DNA of 23,567 bases, from contig CAMCXJ010000011.1 in the NCBI GenBank assembly GCA_945883455.1, positions 1-23,567 on the forward strand, read 5' to 3'. The number at the start of each line of letters is the position of its first letter. Within the stretch, counting starts at the first letter, position 1. Position numbers and translations under genes: made by a program. Under the pieces are notes generated by a model that was given only the letters and a program-made list of their open reading frames with translations, ran no database searches and was not told the DNA's origin. This DNA is from Prosthecobacter debontii (GTDB lineage: Bacteria; Verrucomicrobiota; Verrucomicrobiia; Verrucomicrobiales; Akkermansiaceae). This document shows, piece by piece, positions 14,155-22,240 of the stretch.

Positions 14155-16491
14155 CTAATACTCGTAGTTTAGGTAGAAGTTGAACTGGCCGCCCTTGTCC
14201 GCGTCATCGTCAGGAGAGCTCACGGGGATGGCATAATCGAGAGCAAGTGGGACTGGGCTGATCGGCAGCTTGAGGCGGATACCGAGGCCGATGTCGCTGT
14301 AGACATCGTCCGGCCCGATGTCCCAGGAGTCAGAGTTTACGAAGCCTGTATCATAAAACACGGCGGCGCGCACCGTTTCGATGATGGGAACGGTGTATTC
14401 CACGGTGAGGAAGGCGAGCGACTGACCGCCCAGAACCTCGCCGGATGCAGCGTCGCGATCTCCGCCGATATCCCGAAACTCGAAGCCGCGGAGCGTCCTG
14501 CCACCGCCAAGGAACATGCGCTCGAAGATCGGCACGTCGCCGTCAATCGCATCCACGAAGGCGATTTCACCGTTGAGGGAGAGAATCGAGTCCCACTTGA
14601 GGTTCCAGTATTTCGCGCCTTGCGCGGAGAGCGTGAGGGTGTCCACGTCACCGCCGAAAATCGCGCCCGCCATGGCAAGAGACACATCCAAGCGCTCGCC
14701 TGTACGAGTCATGATCGTGCTGTCGCGGTTGTCATAGAGATAATTCATTGTGACCGCACTGCGGAGGTAATCGCCGTCTTCGGCGGCGAAGGCGGGGCTG
14801 GCTCCCGCTTCCACGTCGATCCCAACCTCCTCAAGGCGGTATTCCAGTTTCAGGGAAGATTTCTCCGTGAGCGGCTTACGGATGTAAATAGATCCACCTG
14901 CATTGGTTTGCTCATAGACATCGCTGAAGTATTGGGACTGGCGGTAGAAAAGCTCGCCACCGAGGGCAAGGCGTTGGTCGAGGAACCAGGGCTCGACAAG
15001 CGATACGCTGAACTCGCTGCGCTCGGAACCCGCGCGTAGGCTCATCCCGAAGCGTTGGCCGCCGCCGGTGAAATTCCACGGGTTCATGATGTCGAAATTG
15101 CTTTGCTCAAGGGTGAGGAAGCCGACGACGTTATCAATGGAGCTGAAGCCGACACCCACACCGACCGATCCAGTGTTGCGTTCCTCGACGAGGATGTCCA
15201 CATCGCGATATCCCGATCCACCGGGGTTGCCTGTGGCCTGCACGTCGCCGAAATACTGGAGGTTTTCCAGACGCGCCTTGGTGGTCTCAAGTTCCACGGT
15301 ATTGAACCAATCGCCAGGATTGAGAGGCACCTCGCGGCGGATCACCTTGTCCTTGGTCTTGGTGTTGCCCTGGATGTTCACGCGTCCTACCTTGAAGCGG
15401 GAGCCTTCGGTAATCTGGTATTTCACAGTAACCCGGTTCGGGCCGGCGTCCTTGATGTCCGGGGAAACGAGGGCGTCAGCGTAACCGCGCGAGCCGTAGA
15501 AACTGCGGATTGTCTTGATGTCGTCGCGCATTTTCGCGGAGGAGTAGGCATCGTCTCCGTTCAGAGTCATGGACGGGTAAAGTTCCTCGGGCTTGAAAAC
15601 TGTCATACTACCGAAGCTTACTCCCGCGACCGTGTATTTCTCACCCTCACTGATCGGGATGATAAGATCCACACGACCGTCGCCGACCGGATCGCGGCGC
15701 ATGCCCGAGCTGTTGGCGCGGAGATAGCCGTTGCTACGGTAGTAATCGAGAACGGCGTCGAGATCTTCATCAAGCTGGTAGGATTCGAAGCGACCCGACT
15801 TCGTGAGCCACGAGAACCAGCCCTTTTCCTTAGTTTTCATCTCCTTTTTTAGCTCGGGCGTAGTGAACACCGTATTGCCTTCGAAGCGGATTTTACGGAC
15901 TTCATTTTTGGTTCCCTCGTCGATCACGAAAATGAGGTCGGAAAGGCCGGCCTGGCCGGTTTCCTGGATGCGATGGGTTACCAATACATCGGGGTAGCCG
16001 TAGCCTTGGTAGTATTTTTCTATGTTACGGCGGGCTTCCAGGATCTCGGAATCGCTCATCGAGCCGCCGGACTTCAGCTTGGTTTCCTTGGCGAGCTTCT
16101 GGTCGGAAAAGACGGTGGCGCCGACGAAACCCACGCCGTTGATAGCGGGGCGTGTGAGGACATCCGCGATCACGCGGACACCGGCGCCGACTGGCTCGGC
16201 AAGGAAGCGGACATCGTCAATGAAGCCTGAATTAAATAGGGACTTGATGTCGTTGTCCAAACGCTCCGCACGGTATTGCGCGCCCGCTTTGGTCGACATC
16301 AGGTTACGGATTCTTGCCTCATCGATTGTTTTTGCACCCCGGTAGCGGACGGCGACCTCGGTAATGTTTTTTCCTTCGAAGTCTTGGGCATGAAGACGCC
16401 CGGTGAAGGTCGCTGCAAAAACCATGACGACAAGGGCTAGGCGGGACGCGAATGTTTCAAGGCGCAGGAGTGAGAAGGTGGAGTGGATCAT
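14155..16491 (-). CDS. bamA: Outer membrane protein assembly factor BamA
   Basis: This is the essential outer-membrane insertase that folds beta-barrel proteins. From ATG 16491 (a GTG at 16509 is also in frame) it has a signal peptide (RLALVVMVFAATFTGRLHA, cleavage before QDFEG) and five POTRA domains. They start at about NITEVAVRYRG, PAINGVGFVGAT, EVRKIRFEGNTVF, TVAGVSFGSM and VGRVNIQGNTKTKD. A 16-strand barrel follows from ~residue 450. The lid-loop R-G-F motif is present (GGGRTLRGFEFRDIG), and the protein ends in an aromatic beta-signal (FNFYLNYEY). Its ~778-784 residues match the family. The common BamA neighbours (lpxD, skp/ompH) are absent; it lies downstream of recQ and upstream of a strong terminator, so it probably has its own promoter in the 107-bp spacer, though I could not fix one. 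Confidence 0.96.
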   Translation of the reverse strand: MIHSTFSLLRLETFASRLALVVMVFAATFTGRLHAQDFEGKNITEVAVRYRGAKTIDEARIRNLMSTKAGAQYRAERLDNDIKSLFNSGFIDDVRFLAEPVGAGVRVIADVLTRPAINGVGFVGATVFSDQKLAKETKLKSGGSMSDSEILEARRNIEKYYQGYGYPDVLVTHRIQETGQAGLSDLIFVIDEGTKNEVRKIRFEGNTVFTTPELKKEMKTKEKGWFSWLTKSGRFESYQLDEDLDAVLDYYRSNGYLRANSSGMRRDPVGDGRVDLIIPISEGEKYTVAGVSFGSMTVFKPEELYPSMTLNGDDAYSSAKMRDDIKTIRSFYGSRGYADALVSPDIKDAGPNRVTVKYQITEGSRFKVGRVNIQGNTKTKDKVIRREVPLNPGDWFNTVELETTKARLENLQYFGDVQATGNPGGSGYRDVDILVEERNTGSVGVGVGFSSIDNVVGFLTLEQSNFDIMNPWNFTGGGQRFGMSLRAGSERSEFSVSLVEPWFLDQRLALGGELFYRQSQYFSDVYEQTNAGGSIYIRKPLTEKSSLKLEYRLEEVGIDVEAGASPAFAAEDGDYLRSAVTMNYLYDNRDSTIMTRTGERLDVSLAMAGAIFGGDVDTLTLSAQGAKYWNLKWDSILSLNGEIAFVDAIDGDVPIFERMFLGGGRTLRGFEFRDIGGDRDAASGEVLGGQSLAFLTVEYTVPIIETVRAAVFYDTGFVNSDSWDIGPDDVYSDIGLGIRLKLPISPVPLALDYAIPVSSPDDDADKGGQFNFYLNYEY

Positions 16492-16540
16492 AATGATTCG
16501 GATGTCCACGGATGAAGGACTCGCAGCTCGGCAGCGTCAA

Positions 16541-16559
16541 GGCAATAGCTTCTGTTGCC
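16541..16559 (-). terminator. Weak hairpin downstream of recQ
   Basis: GGCAATAG-CTT-CTGTTGCC forms an 8-bp stem with one mismatch, ~40 bp after the recQ stop and upstream of bamA. No T run longer than TT follows. It may be a weak terminator or an mRNA leader structure for bamA. Confidence 0.25.
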
Positions 16560-16598
16560 AATTTAAGGATATGACAATTGCTGTCCGGGACGACTTAG

Positions 16599-18728
16599 CT
16601 AGCGCATCGCACGGTAGGTGCGGATCATTTCCAGGAAAGGCGGCAGGTAGGTCTGGGCCTTCCCCTCGCCGATGCCCGGGATGGCCATCGCCTCGGCGAC
16701 GCTGGAGGGCATGTATCGGGTGAGCGCTTCGAGTACTTTGTTGGAGAAAATTACATAGGGCGGCACGCTGTCCTTTTTCGCGATCCGAAACCGCAGATCC
16801 TTGAGCATCGTGAAAAGTTGCGGGTCGAAATCCTTTTCAGAAAGCCCCTCCGGTTTTGCGACCTCATCGGGCCAGCGGAGTTCGAAGGGTTCCTTGCCGA
16901 GCATTACCGCCTCGCCGCGCGGGGAGAGGGTCATGAGCGGGTATTCGCCGGTCTGCGTGATGACTAGCCCCTCCTCGGCCAGCGAGCGGAACAGGGCGTT
17001 GAGGTAGCCGGTCGTCTTGTCAGCGAGGATGCCGTAGGTGGTGAGTCGGTCGAGGCGGTTGCTTAAAATTTCTTGGGATTTACTGCCGGAAAGCATCTGG
17101 ATGATTTTACCCTTCCCGTAAATCCCCTCCCAGCCCGCCACGCCACGCCGCGACATCCGCGCCACGCCGGCTAGGGCTTTCCTAACCATCTGCTCCTCCT
17201 CCGCGGTCGGCTTGCGGAAATCCCCCGCGCTGCGCTCCCGGCAGACATCGCAGTTCCCGCAGGTCGAGGCGTTGGCCTCGCCGAAATACTCGAGAATCCA
17301 CTTCTGTCGGCATGTCCGCGCATAGCACATCTCGACCATCGCCTTGAGCTTCTCGCGGTCGCGGGTGTCCTTTTCCTCCATCGCCTTCTCATCGATGGCG
17401 AGATCGCGCGCCAAGGTATCCGGCTTGAGCAAACGCGTGCCCCGCATCCGTTTCCCCTGCACATCGAACCGCTCGATGAAACGCCCCCGCGCGAGAATGG
17501 TCAGCGCGCTGCCTACCGCCATGGAGTTTTTCACATCCGCGTGCTCCGCGATGTCTTCCAGCGTCCGGAACACCTCATGGTTCTTGTCCGCTTCGTTGAG
17601 CAGGTATTGGTAAATCTGCCGCACGGTCGTCGCCGAGGGATTCGCGCCGTCGATGAAAAATTCCTGCGTGCGCGTGTCGGCGTAATTGAAAAGCAGCTCG
17701 CACACCGCCGCCTCACCATCCCGCCCCGCGCGGCCCGCCTCTTGGTAGTAAGCCTCCACGCTGCCGGGGATTTCGTAGTGGATCACGAAACGCACATCGC
17801 CGCGGTCGATGCCCATCCCGAACGCGTTCGTCGCCACCGCGACATCGACCTTTTTGGAAATGAAAATCTCCTGCGCCTTGACCCGCTCGGCGTCGCCCAT
17901 GCCGCCGTGGTAGGCCACGCATTTCAGGCCCCAGCTTGCGAGTGTTTCGGAAACGAGATCCACCTTTTTCCGCGTCGCGCAGTAGATGATCCCGGTCTTG
18001 TGGGCGGCGATGACCGCCCGGATCCGCTCGTCCTTCTGCGCCGCCTTTTCCACTGGCGTGATCGCTAGCGAAAGGTTGGGCCGCGAGAAACCGCTGACGC
18101 GCTCGAAGGGTTCGCGCAGGCCGAGGGTTTTCAGGATGTCCTCGCGAACTACGGGAGTCGCAGTAGCTGTTAGAGCCACGCACTGCGGGCGGCCGATCTT
18201 GTCCAGCGCCTTCCCCAGCCGCATGTAGTCCGGCCGGAAATCATGCCCCCACTGAGAGAGGCAGTGCGCCTCGTCGATCGCGAACAGCGAGATCTCCACC
18301 CCCTCGAGCGCCCGCAAAAAGCTCTCCGCCCGGAACCGCTCCGGCGCGACATAGACGAGCTTGAATTCGCCGCTGCGCATCCCGTCGAGCCGCTCCTTCT
18401 GTTCCGGCCACGACAGCGTGGAATTGATCAGGGTCGCCGCGATGCCGCGCGCATGCAGCGCATCCACCTGGTCTTTCATCAGCGCGATGAGAGGGGAAAT
18501 CACCAGGGTCACACCGGGAAAACACAGCGCCGGGATCTGGAAGCACAGGGATTTCCCCCCGCCCGTCGGCATCACCACCAATCCGTCGCGCCCGGAAACG
18601 ATTTCCGAAATCACCTCCTCCTGCCCGTCGAGGAAAGCGGAAAAACCGAAGTGCTCCTTCAACGCCGCGCCGGGAGCTACCAGTAATCCTCTTTTCGTCT
18701 CATTTTTCGCCGCCACGCCGCAGAGCAT
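16599..18728 (-). CDS. recQ: ATP-dependent DNA helicase RecQ
   Basis: The ~709-residue superfamily 2 3'-5' helicase acts in recombination and replication restart. Motifs are Walker A MPTGGGKSLCFQIPA (Lys ~59), ISPLIALMKDQ, the RecQ-specific AIDEAHCLSQWGHDFRPDY (DEAH ~152), ALTATATP, YHGGMGDAER, ATNAFGMGIDRGDVRFVIHY and YQEAGRAGRDG with the arginine fingers. The zinc-binding Cys set is C-YART-C ... C-GN-C-DVC. A winged helix and a C-terminal HRDC domain (SSVAEAMAIPGIGEGKA) follow. The start is uncertain: ATG 18728 is chosen; GTG 18716 and an ATG at 18776 are in frame. The 156 bp from GTG 18716 to the Walker A codons recur at 20169-20324. It is preceded on the same strand by the DUF4143 ATPase, with a ~55-bp gap. 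Confidence 0.95.
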   Translation of the reverse strand: MLCGVAAKNETKRGLLVAPGAALKEHFGFSAFLDGQEEVISEIVSGRDGLVVMPTGGGKSLCFQIPALCFPGVTLVISPLIALMKDQVDALHARGIAATLINSTLSWPEQKERLDGMRSGEFKLVYVAPERFRAESFLRALEGVEISLFAIDEAHCLSQWGHDFRPDYMRLGKALDKIGRPQCVALTATATPVVREDILKTLGLREPFERVSGFSRPNLSLAITPVEKAAQKDERIRAVIAAHKTGIIYCATRKKVDLVSETLASWGLKCVAYHGGMGDAERVKAQEIFISKKVDVAVATNAFGMGIDRGDVRFVIHYEIPGSVEAYYQEAGRAGRDGEAAVCELLFNYADTRTQEFFIDGANPSATTVRQIYQYLLNEADKNHEVFRTLEDIAEHADVKNSMAVGSALTILARGRFIERFDVQGKRMRGTRLLKPDTLARDLAIDEKAMEEKDTRDREKLKAMVEMCYARTCRQKWILEYFGEANASTCGNCDVCRERSAGDFRKPTAEEEQMVRKALAGVARMSRRGVAGWEGIYGKGKIIQMLSGSKSQEILSNRLDRLTTYGILADKTTGYLNALFRSLAEEGLVITQTGEYPLMTLSPRGEAVMLGKEPFELRWPDEVAKPEGLSEKDFDPQLFTMLKDLRFRIAKKDSVPPYVIFSNKVLEALTRYMPSSVAEAMAIPGIGEGKAQTYLPPFLEMIRTYRAMR
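18561..18716 (-). repeat. 156-bp direct repeat, copy A (recQ 5' end)
   Basis: This is the segment of recQ from codon GTG-GCG-GCG to the Walker A P-T-G. It is repeated at 20169-20324 in the same orientation with six substitutions. The two copies flank the DUF4143 ATPase gene. Confidence 0.9.
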
Positions 18729-18783
18729 GGGCGCAACCCGCCCGCGGCGCAACCATGGAGGGATTATGAAAGTCATGCTATTT

Positions 18784-19929
18784 TCAAGGCAACCAATCCG
18801 GTACCTTATCTAAGGAAACCGAACGAACCCTCGGACTCATCCCGACCGACTCCCCGCCCATCCCAACCAGCCAACCCTCGGAGGCTCCGATGTCGTCCAG
18901 TATCGCTTCAAGCTTCCTCGCATCATGCGGATTTCCCGCGCTGTTCGCCTTCACCTCGATGGCGATTCTACGGTCGCCCCGATCCAAGACCAGATCCACC
19001 TCCTGTCCCGTCGCCGTGCGCCAGAAATAGCATTGGGTGAACGGATGCTCCAGCAACTCCCGGCGGATGATGTCCTCGATCACAAAACCCTCCCAGCTAG
19101 CCCCGCGCCATGGCTGGTTGTCTAGCTCACCGGTGTTCGAAACGTGCAGCAAATGGTGCAACAGTCCGGTATCTCGAATATATACGCGGGGTGCTTTGAC
19201 CAATCGCTTGCGAATATTTCGGAAGTAAGGGGGCAACCGCCGGATCAGGAACACCCCCTCCAGAAGATCCAGCCCATGCTGCACCGTGTGGTAGCTGACA
19301 CCGAGTGAGTTTCCCAGCGCGGACATGTTTAGTAGCCCGCCCTGTTGCGCCGCGAGCATCGCCAACAGTCGCCTCAGGAAAATCGCATCCGGACGGAAAC
19401 CGTAGGCAGCGAGATCGCGCTGCAGAATCGTGCTCAGATAAGGCTCCCACCAGTTCCTGAAATTCCCGCGTAGAGCCTCCGGAAATCCGCCAGCCAGCCA
19501 ATGCCTCTCGGCAGGCAGCCCGGTCTCCGCCGCTGACAGCGGGTCGAGCTCCAGCAACCCGATCCTCCCGGCCAATGATTCGGAAACCGACTGTATCAAT
19601 GCGGGTTGCGCAGACCCGAGGATGCAAAAATGACACTGCCCGTCGGCACGCCGCGCATCGATCGCCCCGCGCAGTGCGGGAAATAGTTCCGGAACCGCCT
19701 GCGCCTCATCTAGGATGGTCATCGCCCCGAGCTGCCCGAGTTCGAATGCCGGATCTTCCGCAAACCTCTGCCGTATTAGGGGCGACTCCAGATCTCTATA
19801 AGCAGCCTCCGAAAACGCCGACCGCGCCAACGTCGTTTTTCCCACCTGCCGCGCTCCCACCACCACCACCGCCGGAAATTCCCTCGATAACTCCAGCAAC
19901 CGCTTTCTCGCCATGCGCTCCCAATTCAT
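18784..19929 (-). CDS. AAA_14/DUF4143 family ATPase
   Basis: The 381-residue protein has an N-terminal AAA domain with Walker A GARQVGKTT (25-33), YRDLESPLIRQRF, and Walker B MTILDEAQ (70-77). Further along are CHFCILGSAQPALI and ELDPLSAAE. A winged-helix region follows (MSALGNSLGVSYHTVQHGL), then the DUF4143 core LEGVFLIRRLPPYFRN and YIRDTGLLHHLL. The C-terminal part, QEVDLVLDRGDRRIAIEVKA, is the PD-(D/E)XK-like E-x-D...E-x-K patch of the family. DUF4143 ATPases are widespread, spread laterally and have no settled role; roles in DNA transactions or toxin-like functions have been suggested. It starts at ATG 19929 after an AT-rich leader. It sits between the two copies of the recQ 5' end, so it likely belongs to an inserted segment. 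Confidence 0.88.
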   Translation of the reverse strand: MNWERMARKRLLELSREFPAVVVVGARQVGKTTLARSAFSEAAYRDLESPLIRQRFAEDPAFELGQLGAMTILDEAQAVPELFPALRGAIDARRADGQCHFCILGSAQPALIQSVSESLAGRIGLLELDPLSAAETGLPAERHWLAGGFPEALRGNFRNWWEPYLSTILQRDLAAYGFRPDAIFLRRLLAMLAAQQGGLLNMSALGNSLGVSYHTVQHGLDLLEGVFLIRRLPPYFRNIRKRLVKAPRVYIRDTGLLHHLLHVSNTGELDNQPWRGASWEGFVIEDIIRRELLEHPFTQCYFWRTATGQEVDLVLDRGDRRIAIEVKANSAGNPHDARKLEAILDDIGASEGWLVGMGGESVGMSPRVRSVSLDKVPDWLP

Positions 19930-20168
19930 TTCTGAAAATTAGAGTTCTATCTTCTAAATTACAAGAGTATCTTCGAGCTGCTTTTGGAGATACCGGCTGC
20001 GAAGGCACTTGGGGGAACGCGGATCGCCGAATCATTGGTCAGCGAATATCCGTCATCGAATAGGAATCTGGCCATTCGGGAGTAAAATCCGAGTGAGCCG
20101 CTTAGCAAAACTCTTTCCGAACGGAGACAAAGCTGAACCCGATTCATCCCATCTATCACCAAAACCCA
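19930..20168. other. Gene-free spacer upstream of the DUF4143 ATPase
   Basis: I see no convincing gene here. The first ~45 bp (19930-19975) are AT-rich and probably hold the ATPase promoter. The minus-strand frame of the recQ fragment stays open through this stretch to ~19959 but its translation resembles nothing I recognise, so it looks like read-through of a broken gene. Confidence 0.5.
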
Positions 20169-20324
20169 GCCCGTCGGCATCACCACCAGCCCGTCGCGCC
20201 CGGAGACGATCTCAGAAATCACCTCCTCCTGCCCGTCGAGGAAAGCGGAAAAGCCGAAGTGCTCCTTCAACGCCGCGCCGGGAGCTACCAGTAATCCTCT
20301 TTTCGTCTCATTTTTCGCCGCCAC
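20169..20324 (-). pseudogene. recQ 5' fragment (direct repeat copy B)
   Basis: This 156-bp piece encodes, in frame, the same 52 residues as recQ from VAAKNETKRGLL to GLVVMPTG, then breaks inside Walker A (P-T-G-W instead of P-T-G-G-G-K-S). It differs from recQ copy A at six bases, all synonymous (for example TCG/TCT, GAA/GAG, GTT/GTC, TTG/CTG). The half nearer the recQ start is almost unchanged. It is the scar of a duplication or of recombination with a foreign recQ allele and cannot encode a helicase. It abuts the restriction-modification operon. Confidence 0.9.
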
Positions 20325-20419
20325 ACAAGCATCATGCAGACAAAACCATCCGGCACAAGCAGGAGCAGACGGGGTAAGTAGCCACTGTTCGGGATCAGTT
20401 GGCCGGCGCAAGTGATTGA

Positions 20420-20431
20420 ACACTTTAGTGT
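20420..20431 (+). promoter_or_regulatory. Candidate controller-protein operator
   Basis: ACACT-TT-AGTGT is a 5-bp-arm dyad 26-37 bp upstream of the GTG start of the XRE controller gene. Controller proteins of restriction-modification operons bind short dyads (C-boxes) just upstream of their own gene, so position and symmetry fit. The sequence is not one I recognise, and only one such dyad is clear. Confidence 0.35.
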
Positions 20432-20456
20432 GTTGCAGTGGCTTGTAGCCTGAGGC

Positions 20457-20675
20457 GTGGAATCACAACCCTTGCTCGGCGAGCACATTAGAAAACTAAG
20501 GCTCCAGAAAAGCTTGAGCCAAGAGGCTTTGGCAGAAGGCGCAGATATCCACAGAAATTTTCTGGGTGAGATCGAGAGAGGCCAAAAGAGCATGACCCTC
20601 GAAACATTGTTCCGCTTAAGCCGCGCGTTGGGCGTTACGCCTCAATCAATCATTACAGCGATTTATGAGCATTGA
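20457..20675 (+). CDS. XRE-family controller (C) protein of restriction-modification system
   Basis: The 72-residue single-domain HTH protein reads GEHIRKLRLQKSLSQEALAE, then ADIHRNFLGEIERGQKSMTL and LFRLSRALGVTPQSI. This is the standard five-helix XRE/Cro fold; H-R-x-F-L-x-x-I-E-R-G-x-x matches restriction-modification controller proteins. Such proteins dimerise on an operator upstream of their own gene and time endonuclease expression so that methylation comes first (family knowledge). It starts at a GTG; its stop lies 11 bp inside the start of the endonuclease gene, so translation of the two is coupled. A dyad at 20420-20431 could be its binding site. The downstream endonuclease and methylase leave little doubt about the role. 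Confidence 0.85.
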   Translation: MESQPLLGEHIRKLRLQKSLSQEALAEGADIHRNFLGEIERGQKSMTLETLFRLSRALGVTPQSIITAIYEH

Positions 20676-21366
20676 ATTAGCAAAGCAACTACGAACGAAA
20701 CACCTGCCAGCATCCGTCCTTAGTGGAGAGCGGGCATCGACAATTAAGGAGCGGACGACGCTTCTGGAGGAATGTGTGAGCATGGCGCTTCCGGTCATTT
20801 CGATGGGCAGAGCGGTCGGGAAAATCCCGGCGTCGTTACAGGATAAAAATTGGCGTGGCAGGGCGCTGGAAGTTTTTCTTGGAGGCGCCAATAATTGCGG
20901 GGCTAAACGCGATTTCGAGGATGGCGAGCTAAAATCCACCAGGGTCGTCTGGAAAAAAGACAAATGGGCGATTGAACAAACACTCCGGATCACAACCCTT
21001 AGCCATTCGGATTTCTCGCATCTAAACGAGATCGAGAAGACGCCTTTCTATGACAAGGTTTCCTGCTTCAACTGTGTCCTTTTCGATTCGAAGAAAGGCG
21101 ATATCGAGGGTGGAACTATCGTGGGGCAATTCGTTTTCTGCATCGGGGATCATCCGAATTTTCAAGCCGAAATTGCCGAGGACTACCGTTTCTACGTTGA
21201 ACTTTCACGCGGATCCACAAGGATTTCCTCAAGAGTGAAGTCACCAAATGGCTTTCTCGGCTGCCGTCAAACCGCAGGGATTGCCGGAGTAATCTCGAAA
21301 ACATCGCTCTATATTACCGCTGTTCAATTCAACTTTCTACTTGGATTCTACGGGATCAATCGGTAA
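20665..21366 (+). CDS. MutH/Sau3AI-like type II restriction endonuclease
   Basis: The 233-residue protein matches the MutH/Sau3AI fold of PD-(D/E)XK nucleases. The catalytic set is visible: Glu69 in RALEVFLGG, Asp83 in KRDFED and Glu88-x-Lys90 in GELKS. Spacings are 14, 5 and 2 residues; from memory of E. coli MutH (Glu56, Asp70, Glu77, Lys79) they are 14, 7 and 2. Preceding NWRGR and the C-terminal YITAVQFNFLLGFYG (MutH has a similar F-Y-L-x-x-x-F-T-x-x-L-L end) fit. Sau3AI and MutH both act at GATC, so GATC is a reasonable but unproven guess. It starts at ATG 20665, overlapping the controller gene, and ends 17-23 bp before the methyltransferase. A mismatch-repair MutH is unlikely because a dedicated controller and methylase flank it. 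Confidence 0.8.
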   Translation: MSIELAKQLRTKHLPASVLSGERASTIKERTTLLEECVSMALPVISMGRAVGKIPASLQDKNWRGRALEVFLGGANNCGAKRDFEDGELKSTRVVWKKDKWAIEQTLRITTLSHSDFSHLNEIEKTPFYDKVSCFNCVLFDSKKGDIEGGTIVGQFVFCIGDHPNFQAEIAEDYRFYVELSRGSTRISSRVKSPNGFLGCRQTAGIAGVISKTSLYITAVQFNFLLGFYGINR

Positions 21367-21383
21367 ATCTGAGAGGTAATCTT

Positions 21384-22223
21384 TTGAACATGCAACGCGC
21401 AAAACGAACCGTAGATCTTGAGCAGTTTTTTACCTGTCGGGTTCTCGCCGCTAAATGTCTCGCCTCCGTCGAAAAGCATTTCGAGATGGCTTCGTTTAAA
21501 GTGGTTCTGGAGCCGTCCGCCGGTGACGGGGCGTTTTTTTCGATCTTACCTGAATCAAATCGCATCGGCATCGACCTCGATCCGATGGCTCAAGGAATCA
21601 TTAAGGCCGACTTTTTCCATTGGGAGCCGCCGCTCTTCGAGGACAATATCTTGACCATCGGGAATCCGCCGTTCGGACAGCGGGGTTCGCTCGCCGTGGA
21701 ATTCGTTAACCGCGCCTGCCAATTCAGCAGGGTCGTAGCCTTCATCTTGCCAAGGACTTTTCGCAAAGACACGTTTTTCAATCGCGTCGATTCAAGGTTC
21801 CACCTGGTTGAGCAGTTTGACTGCGACGATTTCAGGACTCCTAGCGGCGAAAAAGTCGCTGTGAAATCCGTTTTCCAAATCTGGGAGCGCCGCAACAAAA
21901 AACGCCCCACCATTTCGCGCGATTTAACCCACGAGGACTTTGACCTGAAGCATGCCCACTTATCAAGAATCTCAAAGGAAGAACTCTTAAACCTCAGGGT
22001 CGATTTTGACTTCGCGATCGCGCAGGTTGGGTCGAATTTCGTGCCGAAAGACGTGTTTGAAGTTACCAAGGGTAGTTATTGGTACGTGAAAGAACTGAAG
22101 CCAGGGGTCAGGGAGGTGTTTGAAAAACTTGATTTCGGTTTCCTTGACGGACTGAACCTTTCCTTTAAAAGCCTATCCAAAAAAGACATTATCCAAGCTT
22201 ACAATACGGCGATAGATGGCTGA
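21384..22223 (+). CDS. Type II N6-adenine DNA methyltransferase (gamma-type order)
   Basis: The ~279-residue methylase has an N-terminal motif X (LEQFFTCRVLAAKCL, ~12-26), SAM motif I (LEPSAGDGAFF, ~42-52), acidic IGIDLDPMAQG, and catalytic motif IV NPPFGQRGSLAVEFV (N94-P-P-F97). ILPRTFRKDTFFN, FRTPSGEKVAVKSVFQIW and a C-terminal variable part follow. N-P-P-F and motif order I-IV-target region indicate N6-adenine methylation of the gamma class. It should protect the host at the site cut by the adjacent MutH-like endonuclease. Similar EPSAG...NPPFG methylases are, as I recall, common in large DNA viruses and scattered bacteria. TTG 21384 is 7 bp after a GAGAGG ribosome site; ATG 21390 is an alternative. 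The three genes form a C-R-M operon. Confidence 0.85.
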   Translation: MNMQRAKRTVDLEQFFTCRVLAAKCLASVEKHFEMASFKVVLEPSAGDGAFFSILPESNRIGIDLDPMAQGIIKADFFHWEPPLFEDNILTIGNPPFGQRGSLAVEFVNRACQFSRVVAFILPRTFRKDTFFNRVDSRFHLVEQFDCDDFRTPSGEKVAVKSVFQIWERRNKKRPTISRDLTHEDFDLKHAHLSRISKEELLNLRVDFDFAIAQVGSNFVPKDVFEVTKGSYWYVKELKPGVREVFEKLDFGFLDGLNLSFKSLSKKDIIQAYNTAIDG

Positions 22224-22240
22224 AATAGCTAATACACCGC

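Noticed and set aside
19959..20423. A 154-codon minus-strand gene containing the recQ fragment
   Set aside because: Only 52 codons match recQ and they break inside Walker A; the flanking codons resemble nothing and read through spacer DNA.
20665..21366. Mismatch-repair MutH
   Set aside because: The fold matches, but the gene is embedded between a controller and a dedicated methylase and overlaps the controller, so a restriction endonuclease is the better call.
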